From NCBI GenBank assembly GCA_002305165.1, contig DBQI01000038.1:1-52867 (forward strand): a DNA stretch of 52,867 bases. Reading direction: 5' to 3'. This stretch comes from Armatimonadetes bacterium UBA1398. Its GTDB lineage: Bacteria; Armatimonadota; Zipacnadia; UBA1398. A program made the translations under genes and the position numbers. The notes under the pieces are model-generated. The model did not search any database and was not told the origin of the DNA. It saw only the letters and a program-made list of their open reading frames with translations. Position 1 is the stretch's first letter; each line of letters starts with the position of its first letter. This document shows, one piece after another, positions 18,003 through 26,553 of this stretch.

Positions 18003-21000
18003 CTAGGGAGCGGTGCCCGACAGCGCTGGACCATCGGCGGACCTGGGCTGGTAGAGCACCTCGCGCGCGCTCCTTGCCGGCCGGCCGTCAAGCACTGCCT
18101 CAGCGTCCTCCAACTCGATGGAGAGGCAACAGGAAACGCCCCGCTCCTGCATGGTTACGCCGTAGAGCCGGTCGCATCCCTGCATGGTGCCAGGCGCGTG
18201 AGTGATGACGATGAACTGCGTCTGATCCGTCCACTCCCCGAGCAGCCGCGCGAGGCGCTCGGTGTTGGCTTCGTCGAGGGCCGCATCGATCTCGTCGAGC
18301 ACGCAGAAGGGCGATGGGCGCACTCGCAGCATCGCGAACAGCAGACTTGTGGCCGTGAGCGCCCTCTCCCCGCCAGACATGGCCGCCAGCGGCTGTCGGG
18401 CTCGGCCGGGGGTCTTCACGACGATGTCCACGCCCGTCTCCAGCAGATTGTCGGGGTCAGTCAGCACGAGCTGGGTCGATCCACCGTCGAAGAAGTACCG
18501 GAACACGCGCTGGAACTCCTGGGCGATGGCGTTGAACGCCTCCAGGAACTGTACCTTCGTCGCGTTGTCGATCTCCGCGATGATCTCCCGCAGATTGTCC
18601 CGGGCCCGCTCGAGATCGGCCTTCTGCTCACCGAGGAACCGGTCCCGTTCGGCCAGCCGCTCCCACTCCGCCTCGGCGCTCAGGTTCACGTCCGAGATCT
18701 GGGCCAGCCGGCTCCGCAGCGCGCGCAGCTCGGCCCGGGCTTCGTCGAACTTCTCGATCTTGGTCGCCACCGCCTCAGCGGCCTCGACGGTGAGATCGAA
18801 CTCCTCAGCCAACCGTCCCTCGGCCGTGGCGCGGGTCTCTTCGGCTCGGGCCCGCCGGATCTCGTGAGCGCTGAGGGCCTCGCGCAGTTGGGGCATGCGG
18901 CTTCGAGCGTCCTTGGCCAGCCGCTCGGCTTCCGCGAGGCTGGTCACGGCGGCGTGTCGCTCCTCCGCGAGCCGACGCAGCTCCTCCATGACCTCCTGGC
19001 CGCGCTGCTTTGCCTCGTCGAGTTCGGCGCGTGCCTTGGTGGTCTCGGCCTCTGCGCCCGCCTCGGACTCGTCGAGCCCCTTCAGCTCCTTCCGAATCTC
19101 CCCAACGCGGGCGCGCCCGCGCTCCTGTTCGACGGGGAGCCGCTCCAACTCCGCAGCGCTGGCGTCGAGATCCGACTGCAGCTGCTGTCTCTCCATCCGC
19201 ACGTCGCTGAGCTCGTTGCGGACCTCCTCGGTCCGCGCCGCGAGGCTCGAGATGGCGTCCTCATTGGTGACCGGCTCCTCGATCGTCTCGGCTCCCGCGA
19301 ACGCGTCGAGCTTCTCCGCCCGATCGGCCGCGCGACGATCGAGTTCATCGATCATCACATGGAGGGCATTGCGACGCCCCTCCTGCTCTTGTCGCTGTCG
19401 CCGCAACCCTTGAAGCCGCTCCTGCCCCACGGCGGCGCTGGTGCTGACGCTCTGGATATCCGCGACGCACTGTCGGAACTCGCCCTCAGCTTGGTTGCCC
19501 TCGTTCTTCGCGCGGTCAAGGGCGCGGCGCAGCGATTCGAGTTCGCTGTCGAGCTTCGCAATCTGGCTCTCTGCCTCATCGCGATCCGACTCAGCGCGGG
19601 TGATGGCGGTCGCGAGGGAGATGGGGCTCTCCACGGCTGTCGGCTCGGAGCCTCCGCCGATGGCGCCATCCGCGTCCCACCGATCACCATCGATGGACAC
19701 AACCGTCCCTCGTCCTGCCAATGCCCCCAGGGCAGTCGAGGCTGAGGTGCGGTCCCGGACCACGATCACCCGCCCCAGCAGCCGCTCCACGAGCGCCTTT
19801 CGGCGAGGGTGATAGGAGACGAGATCGGATGCCCGACCTAGGATGCTCGCGCGGCTCACCGTCTCGGGAGGTGCGAGGGCCGTAGGATGGGCGGCCGCGA
19901 AGTCCAAGGGGAGCATCATCGCGTAGCCGCCGCGCTTCTCACGGAGAAGCTGAACGGCCGCCCAGGCGCCCTGGGTGGTCTCCACGACGAGGGCGCGGCT
20001 CCACTCGCCCAAGGCGGCGGCGATGGCACGCTCCAACTCCGGGGGCACGCCGATGACCTCGGACACCGTGCCGACCACCCCGCCCAGCTCCCCATCGCCT
20101 CGGGCGGCCAAGAGCGTCTTGATGCCCCTCGGGAGGTGGCCTCCGCTCTTCTCGATCTCCTCGAGCGACTTGAGCCTCGCGTCAGCGGATCCCATCTGAG
20201 CCTGGGCCCGCGAGCGCTTCTCCTGCACGTCCTCGATCTTGCCTTGCAGGTCTGTCTGGGCCTCGCGAGCTCGCTCCACGGCGTCGCCCAGCTCCTGCTC
20301 CTTGCTCGCCAACTGGTCCAGTTCGCCGTCGGCCTCGGCGCAGCGCTCCTCCTGCTGCCGCTCCTGGAGGCTGAGCCGCTCGATGGCTTCCTCGGCCTCC
20401 CGGAGCCTCTCCTCCGCATCGCGCCTCTGGCCCTTGAGGTTGACCAACTCGGTCTCCAGAGTTGCCTTGCGCGCCGCCTCGGTTCGCCGCTCCTCGTCGG
20501 CTGCGGCGAGGTTGCTCGTGAGCCGATCGAACTCCGCCTGAAGCGCCTTGAGCGACTCCTGCAGCTCGAGCTCCCTCGGACCGACGATCTCCAGTCGCTG
20601 GCTCAACTCTCCACGCCGCCGGCCTGCGGCTTCCACTTGCTCGCGAATCTCCGCAAGGCGCTCTTCGATTCCGGCGCACTCGCGTTGGAGGAGCTCGCGT
20701 CGACCTTGGCAGGATCGGATCCGCTCACTGCTGACGGCCGTCTGGGACTCGGCGCGTGAAATGGCCGCCTGGACCATCCCATTGCGCCTTTGCGCCGCCT
20801 CGATCCGGGACTCGAGATCCTCCTGCTGGCCTCGGATCTCCGCCGAGCGGCTCTCCAACTCCGCGGTCTCAACCTCCAGTCGTTCGAGATCCGTGCGCAC
20901 GACGAAGGCCTCGTGCTCCGACTTCCCGATGGTCGCCCTCGCCTGGGCGATCTCGGAGACGAGCACGCCCACGGCTACCTCACGATGCCGTTCGACCACC

Positions 21001-21650
21001 CGGCGGTACTCCTTGGCCTGCTCCGCCTGCTTGCGCAACGGTTCGAGCTGGGACTGCACCTCAGCCTGGATGTCGTGAATGCGCGTGAGGTGGTCCTGAG
21101 TCTGGTCGAGCTTCCTGAGGGTCTCGTTCCGTCGCCCGCGGTACTTCGCCGTGCCCGCCGCTTCCTCGAAGAGGGTCCGGCGGTCCTCAGCGCGGAGGCT
21201 CAGGATGCGGTCTACCTCGTTCTGCCCGATGAGAGCGTAGGCGCTCTTGCCAAGGCCGGTGTCGAGGAACAGCTCCTGGATGTCCCGCAGCCGGCAGCGG
21301 GTGCGGTTGATGAAGTAGTCGCTCTCGCCGCTGCGATGGGTGCGGCGCGTGACGGCGACCTCGGAGTAGGGCAGCGCGAGGGACTCGTCGGAGTTGTCCA
21401 GCACGAGGGTTACCTCGGCGATGCCCAGGGCCTTGCGGCCCTCATTGCCGTTGAAGATGACGTCAGTGAGCTGGTTCGTGCGGATCGACTTGGTTGACTG
21501 CTCGCCGAGAACGAAGAGGAGGGCGTCCGCTATGTTGCTCTTGCCGGACCCATTGGGCCCCACGACCCCCGTGATACCTGGCCCGAACTCCAGGGTCGTG
21601 CGGTCGGCGAAGGTCTTGAAACCGAATAGCTCCAGGGACTTCAGGTACAA
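18003..21650 (-). CDS. smc: chromosome segregation protein SMC
   Basis: 1215 residues, the normal length. Walker A GPNGSGKS at residues 31-38 with FGFKTFADRT upstream; the long coiled coils run ~165-500 and ~660-1040; a hinge at ~500-650 has GYAMMLPLDF and TVVSIDGDRWDADGAI; the ABC signature MSGGERALTATSLLFA and Walker B PFCVLDEIDAALDEAN lie near residues 1088-1127. SMC with ScpA/ScpB condenses and segregates the chromosome. The start is a TTG at 21650 with GAGGGAG a little far upstream; no in-frame ATG gives the canonical MYLKSLELFGFK. scpA and scpB are not in the window. Confidence 0.96.
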   Translation of the reverse strand: MYLKSLELFGFKTFADRTTLEFGPGITGVVGPNGSGKSNIADALLFVLGEQSTKSIRTNQLTDVIFNGNEGRKALGIAEVTLVLDNSDESLALPYSEVAVTRRTHRSGESDYFINRTRCRLRDIQELFLDTGLGKSAYALIGQNEVDRILSLRAEDRRTLFEEAAGTAKYRGRRNETLRKLDQTQDHLTRIHDIQAEVQSQLEPLRKQAEQAKEYRRVVERHREVAVGVLVSEIAQARATIGKSEHEAFVVRTDLERLEVETAELESRSAEIRGQQEDLESRIEAAQRRNGMVQAAISRAESQTAVSSERIRSCQGRRELLQRECAGIEERLAEIREQVEAAGRRRGELSQRLEIVGPRELELQESLKALQAEFDRLTSNLAAADEERRTEAARKATLETELVNLKGQRRDAEERLREAEEAIERLSLQERQQEERCAEADGELDQLASKEQELGDAVERAREAQTDLQGKIEDVQEKRSRAQAQMGSADARLKSLEEIEKSGGHLPRGIKTLLAARGDGELGGVVGTVSEVIGVPPELERAIAAALGEWSRALVVETTQGAWAAVQLLREKRGGYAMMLPLDFAAAHPTALAPPETVSRASILGRASDLVSYHPRRKALVERLLGRVIVVRDRTSASTALGALAGRGTVVSIDGDRWDADGAIGGGSEPTAVESPISLATAITRAESDRDEAESQIAKLDSELESLRRALDRAKNEGNQAEGEFRQCVADIQSVSTSAAVGQERLQGLRRQRQEQEGRRNALHVMIDELDRRAADRAEKLDAFAGAETIEEPVTNEDAISSLAARTEEVRNELSDVRMERQQLQSDLDASAAELERLPVEQERGRARVGEIRKELKGLDESEAGAEAETTKARAELDEAKQRGQEVMEELRRLAEERHAAVTSLAEAERLAKDARSRMPQLREALSAHEIRRARAEETRATAEGRLAEEFDLTVEAAEAVATKIEKFDEARAELRALRSRLAQISDVNLSAEAEWERLAERDRFLGEQKADLERARDNLREIIAEIDNATKVQFLEAFNAIAQEFQRVFRYFFDGGSTQLVLTDPDNLLETGVDIVVKTPGRARQPLAAMSGGERALTATSLLFAMLRVRPSPFCVLDEIDAALDEANTERLARLLGEWTDQTQFIVITHAPGTMQGCDRLYGVTMQERGVSCCLSIELEDAEAVLDGRPARSAREVLYQPRSADGPALSGTAP

Positions 21651-21683
21651 AGCTGACGATGGCTCCCTCTCTCGGCCTCCCGC

Positions 21684-22784
21684 CTACGCGGTCAGGATCG
21701 CCGCTCTCTCCAAGGCTCCTCCGGCGGAGGGTACTGCCACTGTCGGCCATCCCGGGGTCGCAGTGAGCACCTCGATCTCCCGTCCATGACACATGATTGT
21801 GTCCTCCGACTTGGTCCCCTGCAGCGAGGGATTCCACGCGAACGCCTGGCCCGCGCGAATCGCCTCCCGAGAGCCGGGCGTCGCGCGCCAGGTGCGCGAC
21901 TGGTATCCCGTGGCGCCGCCCTGATGGTGACACTGCCACTCGTCGGGGTACCCCGCTTCGGCATAGGCCTCCTGAGCGACGGCGAAGACGTCCCCTGCCG
22001 TGGCTCCCTCACGGGTTGCGCCGAGGATCAGCCCGTCGATGGCACAGACCCGCTGATGCTTCAGTGCGAGCTCCTCGGGCAGCTCGCCGAAGTAGGCGCA
22101 TCGAGTGGCGGAGGCGTGGAGCCCGCCCCGACGCGCGACAATGACCCCCATGACGTAATGAGCGAGGACTCTGTCGGTCGGCACCGGATGCCGGTAGCGC
22201 ATGGCTCGGTCATCGACCGCGACGAGCAGCACTGCGGTCTGCGCTCCGCGGGCGAGCACCTCGCGCGCGATGAGGCTGGCGATCTGGTGCTCGGTCATCC
22301 CCGGTTCGACCTGACGGAGCGCCACTCCCAGTGCCTCGCCGGCATCCCTGCCCAGGGCCCTGTAACGCTCGACCTCGGGTGGGGTCAAGGGCGTCTGCAC
22401 TGCGATCAGCGCCGCCTCGATGGGTTGGGAGCCTTTCGCGCCTGCATCGGATCCGATGCAGGCGCCGCCGAGGGTTGTGATGAGGTCATCGGTGCTGTCC
22501 TGGTGCCAGGCGAACTCATGGACTGTGGCCCCCAGGTCCGCCAGCTCCTCGGCGGAGAGGCGCGGCGCTTCAATGGCGTTCATCAGCACATGGCAGTCGT
22601 CGCGAGTGATGACCGCCGAGCAACTGCCCCTCTCCACCGTGCGACCGATCCAGCACTCCGCCCCCGCTAGAAGCCAGGCGAGATTCGTCGCCTTCTGGAT
22701 GACTACCGCATTCAGGGAGTGCATATCGAGGATGCTACGGACACGTTCGCACTTGACGGCGAACTCCTGGGCAGCCGTCATCAT
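21684..22784 (-). CDS. M24 (creatinase/aminopeptidase P)-fold protein, metal site apparently lost
   Basis: 366 residues from ATG 22784 (or 22781), with GGAGG five (or eight) bases upstream; a GTG at 22796 is less likely. An N-terminal creatinase-like domain (~1-130) precedes a pita-bread domain. The stretch that usually reads DxGxxxxGYxSDxTR here is GVIVARRGGLHASATR, so both metal aspartates appear missing. The histidine region HHQGGATGYQSRTW and the glutamate in GTKSEDT remain. It may be a binding protein or a lyase/hydrolase with a changed site rather than a peptidase. It is transcribed with rpe above and smc below (33-base gap). Confidence 0.72.
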   Translation of the reverse strand: MMTAAQEFAVKCERVRSILDMHSLNAVVIQKATNLAWLLAGAECWIGRTVERGSCSAVITRDDCHVLMNAIEAPRLSAEELADLGATVHEFAWHQDSTDDLITTLGGACIGSDAGAKGSQPIEAALIAVQTPLTPPEVERYRALGRDAGEALGVALRQVEPGMTEHQIASLIAREVLARGAQTAVLLVAVDDRAMRYRHPVPTDRVLAHYVMGVIVARRGGLHASATRCAYFGELPEELALKHQRVCAIDGLILGATREGATAGDVFAVAQEAYAEAGYPDEWQCHHQGGATGYQSRTWRATPGSREAIRAGQAFAWNPSLQGTKSEDTIMCHGREIEVLTATPGWPTVAVPSAGGALERAAILTA

Positions 22785-22834
22785 GGGAACCTCCACTCAA
22801 TGCGCGCAGCATGACCCTGAGGTGTCGTGGAGCC

Positions 22835-23503
22835 CTAGCCCACCGCTTGCCGCTGCTGGATGCGGAGCCGCCCGATGCTCTCCGCGTAGTCCATCCCCGG
22901 CACGAATATGCTCTGTCCGCCCACCACGATGTCGGCTCCGGCCGCGACCACGTCGGGGACGAGATCGGGCCGCATGCCCCCATCCACCTCTATCTCGATG
23001 CCGTTCAGCCCCCGATTGTCGATCATCTCGCGCAGAGCGCTGATCTTGCGCATTACCGACGGGATGAATGCCTGCCCCGCGAAACCCGGGTTGACCCCCA
23101 TGATGCTGACCAGATCCACGAACTCCAGCACGTAGTCCACGAAGGTCAGCGGCGTGGTGGGGTTCAGGGCAACGCCCGGACAGACGTCGAAGGTGCGAAT
23201 CATTTGGAGGGTGCGGTGAAGGTGCTGGGTAGCTTCGGCGTGGATGGTGATGTACGTCGCGCCGGAGATGGCGAACTTCTCGATGTACCGGTCTGGCTCT
23301 TGAATCATGAGGTGGACGACGAAGGGGAGATCGGTCTCGTCGCGCAGGGCCTCCACCAGGCCTGGCCCGAAGGTGATGTTTGGAACGAACATCCCATCCA
23401 TGATGTCAAAGTGGAGAAGATCGGCACCCGCTGCTTCGAGGCTCCTGACCTCCTCACCGAGGCGTGTGAAGTCGGCGCAGATGATGGATGGGGCTATCTT
23501 CAT
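22835..23503 (-). CDS. rpe: ribulose-phosphate 3-epimerase
   Basis: 222 residues from ATG 23503, preceded by GGAGGAA. A TIM barrel with all family landmarks: KIAPSIICADF at the start, HFDIMDGMFVPNITFG (metal His/Asp), VHLMIQEPDRYI, SIMGVNPGFAGQAF, and EVDGGM with VVGGQSIF for phosphate binding. It interconverts ribulose 5-phosphate and xylulose 5-phosphate in the pentose phosphate pathway. It is the first gene of the minus-strand run that continues through smc to birA, and is divergent from the FHA genes (about 135 bases apart). Confidence 0.96.
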   Translation of the reverse strand: MKIAPSIICADFTRLGEEVRSLEAAGADLLHFDIMDGMFVPNITFGPGLVEALRDETDLPFVVHLMIQEPDRYIEKFAISGATYITIHAEATQHLHRTLQMIRTFDVCPGVALNPTTPLTFVDYVLEFVDLVSIMGVNPGFAGQAFIPSVMRKISALREMIDNRGLNGIEIEVDGGMRPDLVPDVVAAGADIVVGGQSIFVPGMDYAESIGRLRIQQRQAVG

Positions 23504-23638
23504 TCGCTTCCTCCGAGTCCCTGACCGGGGCCCGTGGACCATCGTCCAACAGGTCCCTATAATCTTAGCCCGAGGGTTCGGGCGTGTCGAGAGTGGGGCC
23601 GGGGCAGGCTCCCTGCACCGTGTAGCGCGGAGGCCTGT

Positions 23639-24337
23639 ATGTCTATTTTGAGTAGGCTGGAGCGCGGGATCCGAGGCGCCGTAGAGAGCGTCTTCGGGAG
23701 GGCCTTTGGCGGAGGACTTCAGCCGGCCGAGATCCGCCGGCGCCTCATGACCGTACTCACGGCTTCCGAGCAGCCCTCGGAGGGCGGAAGTCGGATCGCG
23801 AACTGGTTCCTGGTGGACCTCTGCCCCGGTGACCTGGAGGAGCTCGGCCCCTCGCTGCCCGCCTTGACAGCCACTCTCATCGAGGAGATCGAGGAGAGGG
23901 CGCTGAGAGCCGGCTGGGACACGAGCGGTCCCTTTGATGTCGAGTTCCGAGCGCGGCCTGGCTTCGCCACGGGCCAGTTCGAGGTCACGCCGGAGCGGCG
24001 GAGCGGGACCCCGGGCTTCCGCGTTCGCGTAGTGTCGGGACCGGACCAGGGGAAGACGTTCGAGGTGGCCGGTCGCGAGGTCGTTATCGGACGCCAGCCC
24101 TCGGCGGGCGTCGCGCTCACCGATGGTGACGCCTCTCGCAACCACGCGGTGCTGCGCTCCGATGGCTACCGCACGACACTCCAGGATCTGGGCAGCACGA
24201 ATGGCACTTTCGTCAACGGACGGCGGATCAGCAAGCAGGAGATCAGGCCGGGGGCGCGGATCGAGGTAGGCAGGTGCGTGCTGGAGATCTCCCGTGGCCG
24301 ACCGGTATGGGACGATGGGGGCGAGAACCGTGTATGA
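23639..24337 (+). CDS. FhaA-like protein: DUF3662 domain plus FHA domain
   Basis: 232 residues from ATG 23639 with CGGAGG five bases upstream. Residues 1-125 match the DUF3662 domain of FhaA (SRLERGIRGAVESVFGRAFG, LQPAEIRRRLM, DLCPGDLEEL). Residues ~135-230 are an FHA domain with VIGRQPSAGVAL, ASRNHAVL and QDLGSTNGTFVNGRRI. FHA domains bind phosphothreonine peptides, so a Ser/Thr kinase partner is expected but is not in the window. In actinobacteria this domain pair belongs to cell-wall regulation. The next gene overlaps it by 44 bases. Confidence 0.88.
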   Translation: MSILSRLERGIRGAVESVFGRAFGGGLQPAEIRRRLMTVLTASEQPSEGGSRIANWFLVDLCPGDLEELGPSLPALTATLIEEIEERALRAGWDTSGPFDVEFRARPGFATGQFEVTPERRSGTPGFRVRVVSGPDQGKTFEVAGREVVIGRQPSAGVALTDGDASRNHAVLRSDGYRTTLQDLGSTNGTFVNGRRISKQEIRPGARIEVGRCVLEISRGRPVWDDGGENRV

Positions 24338-24779
24338 CTACCCGCCCATGGCGGCACGGATCGCTATCCTGGTGTGTCTCTACCTCTTCCTGTTCGCCGC
24401 CTACCGGGAGTTGTACCGGACGGTAAGGGACACTCGCCCCTCCCGCAACGGTGGCAGTCGCGCGCCTGAGGAGCACGTTCTGCCCACACTCACCGTGGTC
24501 CGGTACCCGGCGGCGGAGGAGCTCGAGGGAGAGGTGATTCCGCTGCTGACTGCCAATACTCTGGGGCGTGCGCCGGACAACTCCGTCGTGTTGCCCGATC
24601 CGTCCGCCTCGGGTTACCACGCCCGCATCGACTTCGATCAGGATCGGTTCATTCTCGCCGACATGGGCTCTACGAACGGAACCTTCCTGAATGATTCGGT
24701 CGTTATGAAGCCGACAGTACTGCGTGCGGGCGATCGAATCCAGATTGGCTCAGCCGTGTTCGTCTTTCGAGCCGGTTGA
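24294..24779 (+). CDS. membrane-anchored FHA domain protein (FhaB-like)
   Basis: 161 residues from GTG 24294 (GGAG seven bases upstream), overlapping the previous gene by 44 bases; a GTG at 24330 or an ATG at 24315 or 24348 is possible. One N-terminal transmembrane helix (ARIAILVCLYLFLFAAY) is followed by a linker and a C-terminal FHA domain: LGRAPDNSVVLPD, SGYHARID, ADMGSTNGTFLND. The topology matches FhaB of actinobacteria. It should read phosphothreonine marks on the cytoplasmic face together with the preceding protein. Confidence 0.87.
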   Translation: MADRYGTMGARTVYDYPPMAARIAILVCLYLFLFAAYRELYRTVRDTRPSRNGGSRAPEEHVLPTLTVVRYPAAEELEGEVIPLLTANTLGRAPDNSVVLPDPSASGYHARIDFDQDRFILADMGSTNGTFLNDSVVMKPTVLRAGDRIQIGSAVFVFRAG

Positions 24780-24808
24780 GTCGACCCCGCCGAGAGGACG
24801 TGTTCCGC

Positions 24809-25303
24809 ATGGTTCCTCAGCCCCGCCACCATGTTCTCGTTGCCCTGGTGAGCCTCTTGGCCCTCGTGGTAAGCTCTGCGGGCTGCGAGCTCCTGGCACT
24901 CTACTCCGCCTACAAGCTGGTGGACGACCTCATCAACGATGACAAGGGCGACACGACGGCTCGTGTGGTGTACGTCGTGGAGAGTTCCGGCGCGGACAAC
25001 GCCGCCATCGTGGGGGCCCGGATCGAGCTGTTCGCCTTGCGGACTGGCGGCGACCCCAATCGGCCCGATGATTTCGAGGTGATCGCCGACGCCATTCGCG
25101 AGACGAACGACGACGGGGAGGCCTTGGTCTATATAAAGGATTCGCCCAACGAGGCCGGCGATAACGTCATCCGGCCCTCAACGGCGTACCGAGTCGTTGT
25201 GACGGCGCCGGGCTTCCAGGCCTACGAGGGGGTCCAGGACCCCCTTTCCAGCAAGGCCGGCCTGGTGAAGGCCGATCCCGTCCGCCTCGTGCCATTGCAG
25301 TAG
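24809..25303 (+). CDS. putative lipoprotein with a carboxypeptidase-regulatory-like fold
   Basis: 164 residues from ATG 24809; an in-frame TTG at 24776 overlaps the FhaB-like stop. Signal peptide VLVALVSLLALVVSSAGC has a lipobox (SSAGC). The mature part has the look of a small beta-sandwich (ARVVYVVESSGADNAAIVGARIELFALRTG ... TAYRVVVTAPGFQAYEG, shown in part), similar to carboxypeptidase-regulatory repeats. It follows the FHA genes closely and may be co-transcribed. It converges on the ThuA-like gene with 28 bases between stops. Function unknown. Confidence 0.65.
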   Translation: MVPQPRHHVLVALVSLLALVVSSAGCELLALYSAYKLVDDLINDDKGDTTARVVYVVESSGADNAAIVGARIELFALRTGGDPNRPDDFEVIADAIRETNDDGEALVYIKDSPNEAGDNVIRPSTAYRVVVTAPGFQAYEGVQDPLSSKAGLVKADPVRLVPLQ

Positions 25304-25331
25304 GCGAGACGGGGCACGAACGAGCGGCTGC

Positions 25332-26078
25332 CTAGGCCTTCCCCTCGGACCCGATGTCCTCGAGCGGCGGCATGTAGTTGCCCCGCACCGGCACGGCTGT
25401 GTTCACCGGTGCCGCCCACCGCACCGCGTTGGCGATAACCTGGACGATCTGCTCATTGTAGTAGATCGGATACGTCTCGTGCCCTGGGCGGAAGTAGAAG
25501 ACCTTGCCCCGGCCACGGTGCCAGCAACACCCACTGCGGAATACCTCCCCGCCGGCGAACCAACTGATGAACACGAGATCATCGGGAGCGGGGATATCGA
25601 AGTGCTCCCCGTACATCTCTGTGTGCGGCAGTTCGATGTACTCGGGGAGATCGGCCGCGATCGGATGCGCCGGGTTCACCACCCATAGCCGCTCCTTCTC
25701 CGCCACCTCGCGCCACTTCAGCATGCAGCCGGTGCCCATGAGCCCACGGAAGACCTTGGACATGTGCGCCGAGTGGAGGCAGATGAGGCCCATACCCTCC
25801 AGGACTCGCGCGCGGACCTTCCTTGCCACTTCATCCTTGACCCGGTCGTGGGCCATGTGCCCCCACCAGGTCATGACATCGGTGCAAGCGAGCACCTCGT
25901 CGGTCAAGCCGTGATCGGGCTCATCATCCAGCGTAGCTGTACTAACCTGGAAGCCATGCTTCCTCAGCCCGTCAGCGAGTACGTTGTGTATCCCATTGGG
26001 GTAGACAGCTTTGACCTCGTCGTGGGTCTTCTCGTGGACCCCTTCATTCCAGACGGTCACCTTTATGGTCTCATTCAT
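25332..26078 (-). CDS. ThuA-like (trehalose utilisation family) protein
   Basis: 248 residues with GGGAGG eight bases before the ATG. A class I glutamine amidotransferase-like flavodoxin fold: IKVTVWNEGVHEK at the start, VMTWWGHMAHD, GLICLHSAHMSK with the nucleophile elbow lacking cysteine, VNPAHPIAADLP, and YIELPHTEMYGEHF. The family occurs in sugar-catabolism gene clusters; the first ThuA acts in trehalose utilisation, but most members have no proven reaction. No signal peptide, so cytoplasmic. Its upstream region is the palindrome-rich stretch at 26.1-26.6 kb. Confidence 0.88.
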   Translation of the reverse strand: MNETIKVTVWNEGVHEKTHDEVKAVYPNGIHNVLADGLRKHGFQVSTATLDDEPDHGLTDEVLACTDVMTWWGHMAHDRVKDEVARKVRARVLEGMGLICLHSAHMSKVFRGLMGTGCMLKWREVAEKERLWVVNPAHPIAADLPEYIELPHTEMYGEHFDIPAPDDLVFISWFAGGEVFRSGCCWHRGRGKVFYFRPGHETYPIYYNEQIVQVIANAVRWAAPVNTAVPVRGNYMPPLEDIGSEGKA

Positions 26079-26263
26079 ACGGTGGTTGCCTCCCTTACAG
26101 CCGTGTGATACCTGGGCTTGCCCTGTCAGTGAGACTTCCTGCCGGCCAAGCGCGGGACCTTCGCGACCATTGAGCCGTCACTATCAACCAGTAATAAGAG
26201 GAATCCACCGTCTAACTCAGAGGGGAGGAGCAAAAGCAGAGGACGAGGCATACTGTCACTACA

Positions 26264-26336
26264 CTAGGCCCCTAGTTGAAGCCCATACTACACCCCCACA
26301 CCAGACACCAGACACCAGCATCCGCTAGGGGCCTAG
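26264..26336. repeat. twin palindromes CTAGGCCCCTAG / CTAGGGGCCTAG
   Basis: Two 12-base sites at 26264-26275 and 26325-26336. Each is a palindrome with CTAGG arms around two bases, and one is the exact reverse complement of the other. The start-to-start distance is 61 bases, near six helical turns. CAGACAC-type direct repeats lie between them. The symmetry suggests operator sites for a dimeric regulator upstream of the ThuA-like gene, or the feet of a large stem-loop. Confidence 0.5.
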
Positions 26337-26387
26337 TTCCACGACTACACCGCCAGACACGCTTCAATCCCCCGCCCAGAAGAAAGT

Positions 26388-26405
26388 GTGAGTTTCAAAA
26401 CTCAC
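26388..26405. repeat. 18-base hairpin GTGAGTTT-CA-AAACTCAC
   Basis: Perfect 8-bp stem with a two-base centre, in the same non-coding region. Better read as a protein-binding palindrome than as a stable RNA hairpin because the loop is too short. Confidence 0.45.
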
Positions 26406-26452
26406 TGCGTGAGCCCCAGTAGCTTGGTCGTGTTATACAGAGTGTGCTAGCG

Positions 26453-26472
26453 AGTAGCGAGCGCGCGCTACT
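26453..26472. repeat. short hairpin AGTAGCG-(6)-CGCTACT
   Basis: Seven-bp inverted repeat with a six-base GC-rich loop, 50 bases before the 32-base palindrome. Confidence 0.4.
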
Positions 26473-26521
26473 TCCAGTCCTCATCTGGCTAGTCTGGGCG
26501 CCGTGGGGCCTGCGCCATCCG

Positions 26522-26553
26522 CCCTCGGCCTCGCTCTAGAGCGAGGCCGAGGG
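26522..26553. terminator. perfect 32-base palindrome, probable terminator of the DUF4838 gene
   Basis: The sequence from CCCTCGG to CCGAGGG is a perfect palindrome centred on CTAGAG. It lies 46 bases after the stop of the minus-strand DUF4838 gene, where a terminator is expected. The T-rich stretch (TCTCTCCTTTT) is on the plus-strand side, so the orientation is ambiguous. Confidence 0.55.

Noticed and set aside
17856..19745. 629-codon plus-strand frame opposite smc
   Set aside because: Antisense of the coiled coil of SMC; Leu/Arg-rich low-complexity translation typical of a shadow.
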